Assembly (NCBI GenBank): GCA_015179025.1
Contig: WHUX01000404.1
Span: forward strand, 1-32,318
DNA length: 32,318 nucleotides
Origin: Terfezia claveryi
Taxonomy: Eukaryota; Ascomycota; Pezizomycetes; Pezizales; Pezizaceae
Reading direction: 5' to 3'
Positions 19,265 through 28,736 of this stretch are shown here, in pieces. Numbering within the stretch: the first letter of the stretch is position 1; every line of letters begins with the position of its first letter. The position numbers and the translations under genes were made by a program. The notes under the pieces were generated by a model that ran no database searches, was not told where the DNA came from, and saw nothing but the letters and a program-made list of their open reading frames with translations.

Positions 19265-21340
19265 ACAGCTCTCAAGGGATTCTCAATTCGGAATCAAGAG
19301 CATGACTCCTTGTAGATACAATACCGACTGATGGAATGGATCTTGATACCACTAGTAACTATTTTTGAAGTAAGGATTGTGTCACCAGACTCTGTAAGAT
19401 ATTTACTTACTCCTAATATACTGGTGGGTTAGATATGGTATATAGGGATGAGAATGTTCGACGTTGTATACTAATCCTATCTATATAACTTACAAATCAT
19501 ATAAAGAATATAAATATTCATTGTATAAAAGTGAACTAGTATCTAATCTGTATAGCGAGTCGAGATCAGCTTGGATTATTACTAAAGTGACCATATACTC
19601 AGCGCGACCATATGCGCTATAAGCACCTTTGAGCATCCAATAATAATGATGCATTCGTTACCCCCTTTACCCCCCTTTCTCCACATTGACTGAACTAATG
19701 CAGAAGAACAGCTTGACCAATTTGGATGTTAAGCCCATTCAGAATGCGCTGTGGGGTCTTCCTAAGGTCTGCCTACTAATGATAGTACGAGTGGACATAC
19801 TTTATAATATATATCTAGATGTCCAGAAAAATCTCATAGAGTAGATATAAGAGTTCTTAAGTAAACACAAAAGGCTTGCAGTTTTCGATGAAATATAGAG
19901 CACCTTACTACCGTACCTAGAGTTCACGCCACCACAGAAGCAGTATCACCAAATCACCATGTAGAGCAGTACAGAAATACAAAGTTTTAGAGGGGTCATA
20001 CTTGCTTGTTTTATGGCTGCTATGCGCCATGAGCCAGCCACCAGCCGCTTGACCCCAGCTACTCAGGCTGACGTCATGATTACGATATGAGCTGTTCGTG
20101 CTTTATAGGACTTCTGCCTAATAGTCCAGTATCGAAGTTATACTACAGAGACTATTCAATATATGTCTAACTACCTGTAGGACTTCCACAAGTATCGGCA
20201 TGTATTTGGCGAATTTCGTACAAGTAAGGCTGACTATAGGAAAGTGAAGGGGCCTCTAAGGATCTGGCAGCTACTCAGGCTCATCAAGCAACCATCTCCA
20301 GTTATTTTATGGTGACTGCTATCCAGAAGGCAAACCAAGCATCAGCGAATCGAGAGGAGCGACAAGGCCTTGTAACCGATATACTAGGTTTGGCAACATT
20401 CAACTATCCTAAGCTACACTTGCTTATGCATTACTCACAACAGGTCATCCAATTTGGAAGCCTCCCACAGTATTCAATAGAGATTACAGAAGCCCTTTAC
20501 AAGTTACTTAAAGAAGCCTACAAATGGTTGAATAGGGTTGATGTAACTGTCCAGATTCTTGACACGCATACAAGAGACTATGCATTCAAAATGCTAGAGT
20601 AAAATTTATATGTATGGGATAAGGAGGTAAAGTTTGACTATGATATCAAAGCTCTAGTTGTGTCAATGAGAAAGGATATTGAAGGTGCAGTCAAGAATGA
20701 AGACCATCCGAAATTAACTGGCCAACAGCAGGTACGGAATGCAGTACTAGAACTTCTGTCCATCCTTACAACAGCTCTGTAAATACTATACCTGGTCAGC
20801 AAGTTTTGAGATTACCTATGGCTTAGCAGTAATTCTAGAAGTTACTGACCGAACGTGAAGGAGATAACAAACTACCGAGGGGAGTACTATAGTAGGGTTT
20901 TGGTACCAGGGCAACAATTTCAAGGAGATGGTATACAAATCCATCATGTGCGCTAGAAAGGGGATCGGGACTTTAGAAGACGGGGAAATGTGAGGACAGA
21001 TTGGATTTAGGTAAGAAGGAGGCTACGATCATGGGACAGCAGTAGCCAGCTCGATAGTCGGACTGTAGCTAGAGTGGAGGGACTTTTTAAGATCTAGGAT
21101 AGGATGTAAGGAACACATGAGGTAGCATATGTGAGGTTACTTAGAATCAAGGGTTCTAGTAGGCTACATAGGGAGGAGGAAATGATTTAGATGGAGAAAC
21201 GTAAGGATGATGGAGTAATACAAGTTATCGGGATTTCGGACATAGAAAGAATGGTATATGTGATACCGTTGGAGATTGACAGGGTCTAGTTAGTTAACAA
21301 TAGAATTGATTTTCATATATAGAATGAGTTATATAATTAG
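19265..21340 (+). pseudogene. Plavaka-type transposase copy A, C-terminal half
   Basis: This continues from 16448 after the hAT insert. Blocks aligned by eye with copy B are: GFSIRNQEHDSL (19275), NHIKNINIHCIKVN...CIASRDQLG (19490-19580), IQNALWGLPK and DILYNIYLDVQKN (about 19740-19835), GVILACFMAA (19993), YRSYTTETIQYMSNYL, FHKYRHVFGEFRTSKADY (20190-20240), YPKLHLLMHYSQQVIQFGSLP with ITEALYKLLKEAYKWLNR (20405-20540, open at 20309-20602), QQFQGDGIQIHHVR (20910), and VNNRIDFH near the end. A terminal NELYN with TAG lies at 21338-21340. Stops are frequent and consistent with transitions. The protein would be a DDE transposase of the KDZ group. Confidence 0.8.
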
Positions 21341-21840
21341 AATACATAAGAGCCAAATATATAGAATGTGATGGAAATTGAAATGAAAGTTTATAAACAA
21401 GTACTATAGTTATGAAGCCACGAATAAATTTGCCACAAAAAGACTCTGAGAGTTTGGCATAGCCTTTGTTAATAATGGTATACTATTGAATTATATTTTT
21501 ATGTCCTCAGTACTACTATACCGGAATGCTAAGGGGATATCGGAGGAATTTGAGAAGCCAACAATGGAACAAGTTACTATAAGAAGGTTGGTTAAGGTAG
21601 GATTTTGAGGATAAAGAATCGGATGATAAGGATGTACTCATATAAGTTAGGGTTAAGGCCAATGGGCGCCCTAGCACTAAGGGTGTTGAAAGGCATGTAA
21701 TAGTTGGTTGGTCATGCCAGGACCATTAGAATATAGAGAGGTATTGTAGAGGTACATCAGCCAGGAGTAGTGTTGGGGCGACCAATGCATGAGGTAGGAC
21801 AGGTAGAAGGTGGTTTATCAGGGTACTGAGAGGGGGCGTT
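21341..21840. other. non-coding stretch after Plavaka copy A
   Basis: No frame is maintained. It ends with a purine tract (GAGAGGGGGCG, 21829-21839) followed by TTAGAGCAC, which could be the polypurine tract of another eroded LTR element. I could not find a matching LTR. Confidence 0.3.
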
Positions 21841-23205
21841 AGAGCACAGAAATATCTATCCTGATAGTAAATTTCTCCTTACTATAGGTATTTACAATTG
21901 CCTAAAAGTATGAAGCAATAGTATTAAAATACTATTAATATATATTGCCTAATATAAAAATATTAAAATTAGAAAATCTAATACATGATTTTATCTTATA
22001 TCTTTTAAGTGAAAGCAATATATTAGTTGTTGGATTAGTTTCCATATATAGCTTTCTTTTCCTCTAATAATCCCTTATCTTGATCAAAGATAATATTATA
22101 CTAACTAACTCTAGTATAGCATTTGTTAAATGAGATAAGAACTATATTCAAGAGTCTAAATTCTTACTCTCAATGATAGCCTAAGCTAATAGTAAGTTTT
22201 TCCTATTACTATTAATTTTAACTATAAATAATAAAGTTTAAATACATTATACTTTCAAAAATATTCTATCTACAGCTATAAATTTGCATATATATCTAAA
22301 AGATTTTTGAGATTCAATAGGACAAATAAAAACATATTGAAATATATTTTCCTTATTAATATCTTTATACTATAGTTGAATATAAATATTAAGATAATAT
22401 AGTTGTAAAGCTGAAACATGAGAGGAAATTTGCTAAAATTGTTGCTGTTAATACTTATATCAGTCTTATACTATACCTATCTTAACCTGGCCAGCAGCTT
22501 TATAGGAAATACCCTGAAAATATTATATTCGAATACAATCAATATTTTCCTATACCTTAGTAGCTTGAGTAATATAAAGATGTTTTGGTACTACTCTTTG
22601 TAACTATATTTATTAACTTGAAATAGGATGTAACTGATTTCTCCAACTGATTCCAGCACAAGTATATTATGAATGCATAACTTTTAACTTAATTTCTATA
22701 TTTTTATTGCTTGTGGCTATCAACTGCTATTAACACTCATCAGATTCATGTTTATACACATAAATCACTTATAATTTATCCTTTTTCTGTACTTTAAAAT
22801 TAAACTATATACTAATTGCCCAATCTTTAAGTTCAGACCATAGGTCTTTCTATATAATAAAGTATTGACCAAAATGAATTGTCATTATGAGCTATATTTT
22901 GGTTAATAAAGATTCAAAATCTATACTATACTCTATAGAAACACACCTAATATTGGACATAGATAGATGAAGTACAGGCATGTTGACACTCAATAGTAGA
23001 ATCAAGTAATAGGCAGAGCAAAAAGCAGCAGCCAACAGTATGAAGTAAAGGGCAGAGACCAGTAGACAACAGTATAACAAGTAGAGAGATAGAAGGTGAA
23101 AAGAACAGTCCGCAGAAATATCCACCAAGAAATACACAATCTGGAATGGCTGGGAGACAATAATAATACTAGAACAGAATCACTAAATTGGAAAAGTGCG
23201 GAGGT
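21841..23205. other. AT-rich stretch without recognisable genes
   Basis: The sequence is strongly AT-rich with words such as TATTAAAATACTATTAATATA. A 61-codon frame at 22418-22603 is just leucine, isoleucine and tyrosine from base composition. It looks like a heavily mutated repeat island. Confidence 0.6.
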
Positions 23206-23630
23206 CACAGGAGAGCTGTTCATAGAGCTAGCCATTGAACTGGCATTTTTGCTGTCGGTAGAGCTGGCCAGGGCATAGAGCCGACCATAGAGCTGGCCAT
23301 AGAGCTGGTGGTATCTTCGCGGTGGGCGGAGCTGGCTGTAGAGCTGGCTGTAGAGCTGGCCGTAGAACTGGCATTTTTCACTGTCGGCGGAGCTGGCTAT
23401 TTGGCTGGCTATTTGGCTGGCTGTAGAGCTGGTCGGTAGAGCTGGTCGGTAGAGCTGGTATTTTTCGCTGTCGGCGGAGCTGGCTATTCGGCTGGCTGTA
23501 GAGTTGGTCAGTAGAGCTGGCTGTAGAGCTGGTCGGTAGAGCTGGCCGGTAGAGCTGGCCGCAGAGCTGGTCGGTAGAGAGCTGGTCAGTAGAGCTGGCT
23601 ATAGAGCTGGTTGGTAGAGCTGGCTGGCAT
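23206..23630. repeat. AGAGCTGG minisatellite with a nested longer unit
   Basis: This is a degenerate tandem array of about 12 bp units GTAGAGCTGGCC or GGTAGAGCTGGT, some two dozen AGAGCTGG-like copies. A longer segment, GCATTTTTCGCTGTCGGCGG, interrupts it at about 23243, 23371 and 23458, indicating secondary duplication. No frame runs through it. Confidence 0.9.
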
Positions 23631-24002
23631 TATTGCTATACACCGAGCCAAATATGCTTGTTAGCCACTCTGCATATAAGGAGAACCTTTACATATACTA
23701 AGAGCTTCTGCATAGATTCACCGTTGAGTCATGATAGTATAGAGATTGGTATTGTGTTGTAGCTTAGGCTTGTTCCACTAAGCGAAGGGCATTTTGCTGT
23801 AGTCCGTGTTACCCGGAGGGCATTTTAAAGGTTTTCTCCTACACTGTCGGACAGCTCGAAAATGGCTAAAGTCATGTCGCTCTATTATTTGGCTATATTA
23901 GCGACGTCGGAAATAATTATTTCCCCCTCCTATTTGCTTATTAGCTTGTTCTAACCGACATACTAATCCTATATTGAGATCTCCGGATCTACTAAGTCTT
24001 AG
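23631..24002. other. intergenic stretch with a perfect palindrome
   Basis: No gene is seen. GGAAATAATTATTTCC at 23909-23924 is a perfect 16-bp palindrome. The word GAGGGCATTTT or AAGGGCATTTT occurs twice (about 23787 and 23817). Confidence 0.6.
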
Positions 24003-24690
24003 ATGTCGAGCGACATGCTCAAACACCCCCTCGCCAGGCTTATAAGGCCCCGAACGAGCCTCTGCGGCCCCGGACGAGCTCAAAACTCAAAAGCCCCGTC
24101 CGGGCTCGAAGCTCAAAGACCCCCGCCTTGGGAGAAGACCCAAGCTAGCGCTGCGAGCGCTGAAGACCCGAACGAGTGCCACGAGCGCACAAATGAACAA
24201 GACCCCCCCTTGCACTGGCAAGTCGGGTTGGATAGCTGGGAAGGCATGCATTGAACCTTTTCCTGTGTCGCTGGCTTTTTCCCACAGGGTTTTGCCACGC
24301 AGAGGTTTTTAATGGCAATGGCATGTGGGAATACCCCCCCTATGAGATATCCCGGATCTATGATCCATATTATTTATGCTGCACATCATGTTCAAGATAC
24401 CCCTCAAGATTACGGAAAGCGGATCGATGGCAAGTCGCCAGAGAAGTGAAGCCACCCGGTCTGATGTTTAAGCACTGGCATGATGCCACTATGTTTGAGA
24501 GAATACCCCCGTCTTCCGAACTCCCCTACAGGCCAATGTGCGAGACTGTTTAGGGGCTGTTGTCGGACCACCGTGTCCAATGTTGTCGGACCACCGTGTC
24601 CAATGTTGTTGGGGCCAGCCCAATGTCTATGCCTTCAACATGAGCACGTGGATCAGAGGGTTGGTGAAGATGGTCGGTCGGGACGCCCTC
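24003..24690. other. GC-richer island before an LTR, probably eroded element interior
   Basis: The base composition changes sharply here to GC-rich. Open frames at 24003-24254 and 24251-24553 show no known domain. A 23-bp unit starting GTTGTCGGACCACC is duplicated in tandem (24559-24604). Because a polypurine tract and LTR follow, this is probably the 3' interior of a decayed LTR element. Confidence 0.4.
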
Positions 24691-24691
24691 T

Positions 24692-24707
24692 AGCAGAGGG
24701 GGAGTAC
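24692..24707 (+). other. polypurine tract
   Basis: A purine-rich run (GCAGAGGGGGAGTAC) immediately precedes TGTTACGG at 24708, as at the 3' end of LTR retrotransposons. Confidence 0.6.
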
Positions 24708-24992
24708 TGTTACGGCTGAGATTAGGGCCGGTACCACCCGACGGTGGGTGGCTTGAAGTCAACCCCGCTTTCCTATATATATGCCACTTCTTGTATCTAG
24801 CTATTGCTCTCTAAGACTCGAGCGAAGTCTTGTATCGCTGGGTTACTTTACTTTATCGAATGAATCAGTCTATATTCTTCGCTATATCCTCCGTGTAGCC
24901 TAGTTAGGCCCGAGACAGTGATTATGCCTTCGCAGGCTCCAAAATATTCGATATGCGACAGATATCTCCATATCGCTGGCTCGCCCCTAACA
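24708..24992 (+). repeat. probable 3' LTR (285 bp) of an eroded LTR retrotransposon
   Basis: It starts TGTTACGGCTGAG and ends CCCCTAACA (TGTTA...TAACA termini), with a TATA-like CTATATATATGCC at about 24772. The flanks (AGTAC and ACAGA) do not form a target duplication, consistent with a one-sided remnant. No 5' partner is seen in the window. Confidence 0.6.
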
Positions 24993-25621
24993 ACAGATCT
25001 GTTGTACATTCGTGCTCTCGTGCTTGCGCCGCCTCGCTAGTACCACTTCCGCTGCCTAACAAGATACTCACTGATTTTTGTTAAAGGTCGGAACCTTGAT
25101 CTTCTGTGTCTCCTAGCCAGATTTCTACAGATGCAAAACTGAGCTTACTTGAGGCTCTTTGGCCCTGTTGGTTGCGCATGGAAGGTCCAGCCCTCAGTGC
25201 CAGCGGAATTTACATTGGAACAAGTGAGGTTGATGATGAGTACAAGGAACTGGCTGTGGAGTCAACTTCTCAAGATTACCACACTATGATCCTATGTCAA
25301 ATATTTGTATTCAATACAATAATTCAGATATCTAGGCCAAGCTTAGACTGTTAGCGCCGTATTTGATATACTAATACAAAGAAACTCCTATGGACTGGCT
25401 TGGAGTTTCTTATACGAGAGGTTTCTTATAACGAGATATATATACAAATATTACGAAAGGTCTGTGCAAGGGTTTTTGTTCTTTTGCAGTCCACATCTGA
25501 CATGTTTTTTTTTTGTTTTTTTTTGAAGTCTGTCGCCTATGGAGCTTTAGGCTATGAGACAGCCCCATTCCCACATCTTTCTCACCAGAAACAAAACACC
25601 TGAGCCTCAACGACCCAGCTT
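24993..25621. other. stretch with a short ORF, hairpin and poly-T, no assigned gene
   Basis: An 82-codon frame at 25106-25354 (MSPSQISTDAKLSLLEALW) has no known domain. A hairpin pairs AGAAACTCC (25380-25388) with GGAGTTTCT (25402-25410). It is followed by a direct repeat of GTTTCTTATA. A nearly pure T tract lies at about 25505-25525. Confidence 0.4.
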
Positions 25622-27290
25622 GTGACTCCAATGACGACACCAAAAGCCATAAGACAGGCTCCGAACCCAATTGCGGAGGTACCGGAGGTTATGAAAGGAT
25701 TAGAGATACACGAGAAAAAGGGAAAACGTAAGGTTATGACTGTGAAAGGATTTTTTAAAGAGAATGGAGGAGCCCGATCCAAAACTACGGGAGGTTTGGC
25801 TTGGGGTGGTATCTACAGCGGATTCAGATGATGAGTTCATTGGGAGGGATGCGGAGACTGATGAGGAAAGTGGGGAGGAAGAATCCATATACGGTCCATA
25901 GGTAGCTAAGGGAAATGCACCCGGATATTTGGACTCAGATAATGAAAAGGAAGTGGAGGAGGTAAGAATAGTAGTAGTGAGAGAGAAGAGAGATTTGATA
26001 ACGGACTGGCAGTGGAAAGAGCTTGGAGAATTTTTTATCCATCATATCGGGGCCTTCCTGGAAGTTGGAGATCAGGAGGCAGAAGACCATTTGTTGAATG
26101 TGCTCTTAGAAGAGTTTGATGAGGATGTAGAAGATGCAGGCAAGGCTAGGATTTCATTGCAGCTGGACAAAATCCGGGAAAAAATGGAAGCCATTGAAGG
26201 CTTCAAGGATGAGGTTGAGGAGTTGAAAGAGAGGCTGGAGAGCGAAAGAAAGAGGAACAATGTGTTGGCAGATACAAACAGAGGTTTAATGGAAGATAGG
26301 AGGAATATAAAGGCAGAGGAGAAATTCAAGAAAATATTGAATTTTCTGGCAGATACGATCCATTGTTCAAGAGGAAGGCCAGTATCAATGCTAATTGGTG
26401 CAGTCGAGGACCACTTGAAGAAATATAAGGTTAGGTTGAAGGAGGACTCTAAGTTCAGGAATCTCAAGTCTGAGACTCAGAGGAAGACAAAGACATTGAA
26501 GAAGATAGAAGAGGAGAAGAAGGTATTAGTTGAGGAGAAGAGGAAGATGGATGAGACACTGGCTGCAGTATGGAGGGAGCTAAAGTAAGTACAAGCCTCG
26601 ACTCATATATCAGAGCTAATTAAAAGGATGGAAGTAGTAGAGGTTGGTATCTAGGCATCCCTAGATATAGCAGATACAACAACCGAACTATAACTGGAGA
26701 CACTAGTAGAAGAGAAGAAGAAGCAGAGACAAAAGCAGAGCAAGGGGAAAGGAAAGGAGAAGGATGGAGCTAAGTACAGTATCCAGATACAGGAGGATGT
26801 AGAGATAGTTGATGAAGAAAGGTTTACTTAATATGAGAACCTTTTGGATTATGAGAAGGAGGAGGTAGTGAAGGACAAGGCTTTAGTGACACCTCCTATT
26901 ATCAAAAAACAGACCACTAAACATCTGGATCTAAGGCAGCAAAACCCCCAGCTGCCAAATATAAGAAGCTAGTAAAGCCAGTCGAAGTTGAAGCATGCGT
27001 TGATACTAGAGTATTTGTTATTCATGTTCTATCATACTACTGACCCATGGTAGACATTATATAGAATGTGAGAAAAACAGGAATGCGGGGATTATTGGAG
27101 TAAATTGGCTTCTGGTAGGGCCTAGAAGAATGGGCAAGACTACAAGCTCAGTAATAATTTTCCTTTCTATTCCAGTCTCATCATGTATAAGGTGGTCAGG
27201 CAGGAATGAAGGTCCATGAATACTGGCTGCCTATGGAGGAATATGATTTTAACAGAAGAAAGGGGGGCCGGAAGTTAAGGGTATAGAGGT
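25622..27290 (+). pseudogene. coiled-coil protein of unknown family (broken)
   Basis: An N-terminal piece (25622 on, MTPMTTPKAIRQAPNP, basic KKGKRKVMTV) shifts frame near 25800-25825. It then continues as an acidic stretch (DSDDEFIGRDAETDEESGEEE) and the main open frame 25929-26588. Residues of that frame from about 75 on are a heptad-rich, highly charged coiled coil (KIREKMEAIEGFKDEVEELK, LKKIEEEKK). The frame reads on after 26588 with more coiled coil and a lysine-rich run (KKKQRQKQSKGKGKEKDG). After another shift near 26925 it gives KAAKPPAAKYKKLVKPVEVE...FVIHVLSYY.PMVDII. Stops in the coiled-coil frame at 25899, 26586, 26652, 26691 and 26829 are all TAA or TAG, where glutamine would fit. 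I do not recognise the protein. A transposon-encoded Gag-like or accessory protein is possible. Confidence 0.6.
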
Positions 27291-27495
27291 GTGGTGACAT
27301 TTATCGTATACAGTTGTTTTATCACGTTGGTGAGATACAGTTGTATATAGCTTATTTCTATTATTCCGTGGATGTACTGAGTCTCTGTAAGTGAGGGAAC
27401 AGGGCTATCACATAACATTATATCGAATCGATGTACAGACTTTTAAAAAATTTTAAAAAAGATAATTTGGTCATTTCCTCTAGCTGGTTAGTATT
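27291..27495. other. short non-coding spacer
   Basis: No gene. A purine-rich GAAGAAAGGGGGGCC at about 27256-27270 and TTTTAAAAAATTTTAAAAAA near 27445 are the only notable words. Confidence 0.5.
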
Positions 27496-27530
27496 CATCA
27501 GGAAGAAAAAAGTGGCATCAGGACGCCAGG
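27496..27530 (+). repeat. terminal repeat, CATCAGGAAGAAAAAAG type
   Basis: It starts CATCAGGAAGAAAAAAGTGG, then CATCAGGACGCCAGG. This matches the inverse of the MITE right end at 31211-31246 almost base for base, apart from a few changes. It is read as the outer end of the Plavaka copy B element. The flank is TT, with no partner end found to test for a target duplication. Confidence 0.7.
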
Positions 27531-28650
27531 TGGTGTCTCCTGGAGACACTTATATTATTCCTGTCTCCTATGACCTCTCACTAGAATCCCAATTTCCTAC
27601 CTGTCTCCCAGAGCATCCTGTATGTACTTATTCGACCTCTTGTCTCCCGAGGCATCCTGTACGCACCTTCCCAACTTCCTGTCTCCCTGTCTCTGGCGCA
27701 TCCCATGCCTTACCAAGAATTTTCTGGCTCCTGATGGTGCTATAGTGTCTCCCAGAGACACTTATATTTTGCTGCCTCCCATGTCTCCCATCTGTCTCCC
27801 GAGGCACCTTGTATGTCCTTTCCTGACTTTCCTGTCTCTGAGGGCATCCTGTGCCTTACCAAGAATTTTCTGGCTCCCTGACGGCGCTATAGTGTCTCCC
27901 GGAGACACTTATATTTTGCTGCCTCCCACATCTCCTATCTGTCTCCCGAGGCACCCTGTACGTACCTGCCCGACTTCCTGTCTCTGAGGGCATCCTGTGC
28001 CTTACAAGAATTTTCTGGCTCCTGACGGCGCTATAGTGTCTCCCAGAGACACTTATATTTTGCTGCCTCCCATGTCTCCATCTGTCTCCCGAGGCACCTT
28101 GTACGTCCTTTCCTGACTTTCCTGTCTCTGAGGGCATCCTGTGCCTTACCAAGAATTTTCTGGCTCCCTGACGGCGCTATAGTGTCTCCCGGAGACACTT
28201 ATATTTTGCTGCCTCCCACGTCTCCTATCTGTCTCCGAGGCACCTTGTACGTCCTTTCCTGACTTTCCTGTCTCTGAGGGCATCCTGTGCCTTACCAAGA
28301 ATTTTCTGGCTCCCTGACGGCGCTATAGTGTCTCCCGGAGACACTTATATTTTGCTGCCTCCCACGTCTCCTATCTGTCTCCCGAGGCACCCTGTACGTA
28401 CCTGCCCGACTTCCTGTCTCTGAGGCATCCTGTGCCTTACCAAGAATTTTCTGGCTCCCTGACGGCCCTATAGTGTCTCTCGGAGACACTTATATTTTGC
28501 TGCCTCCGAGTCCTGCCACTCACATCCCAATCTCCCATCTGTCTCCCGGGGCACCCTGTACGTACCTTTCCGACCTCTTGCCTCCCTGTGCGTCCTGTAC
28601 ATGCCTTCCCGACTCCTTGCCTCCCAGGACCCTCTGCTGTCTCTTTTGTG
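27531..28650. repeat. 145-bp tandem array with palindrome GTGTCTCCCGGAGACAC
   Basis: The landmark CTATAGTGTCTCC occurs at 27740, 27887, 28031, 28177, 28323 and 28468 (the last as CTATAGTGTCTCT), spacing 144-147 bp. Degenerate units lie on both sides. Each unit holds GTGTCTCC facing GGAGACAC, then ACTTATATTTTGCTGCCTCCC and CTTACCAAGAATTTTCTGG. Open frames on both strands (for example 27622-27987) arise from the repeat and are not supported as genes. The array sits between the copy B stop codon and the terminal repeat at 27496. Confidence 0.9.
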
Positions 28651-28736
28651 TCTGGTGTTTCCCCTTCCCATCCCATTTTCTCGTAGTCACCAATATTTAC
28701 GATCTCATTGCACACCCTCACAGCTCATTTATTATT

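Noticed and set aside
22418..22603. Small hydrophobic membrane protein
   Set aside because: It is a by-product of AT-rich sequence, with no neighbouring evidence of a gene.
25349..25621. LTR starting TGTTAGCGCC at 25349
   Set aside because: The start looks LTR-like, but no matching end, primer site or second copy was found.
15811..27290. Reassigned stop codons (TAA/TAG read as glutamine)
   Set aside because: Stops in the coiled-coil gene fit this, but in the hAT, Plavaka and chromovirus frames TGA and TGG-to-stop changes also occur, and frameshifts are common. Mutation explains all of them.
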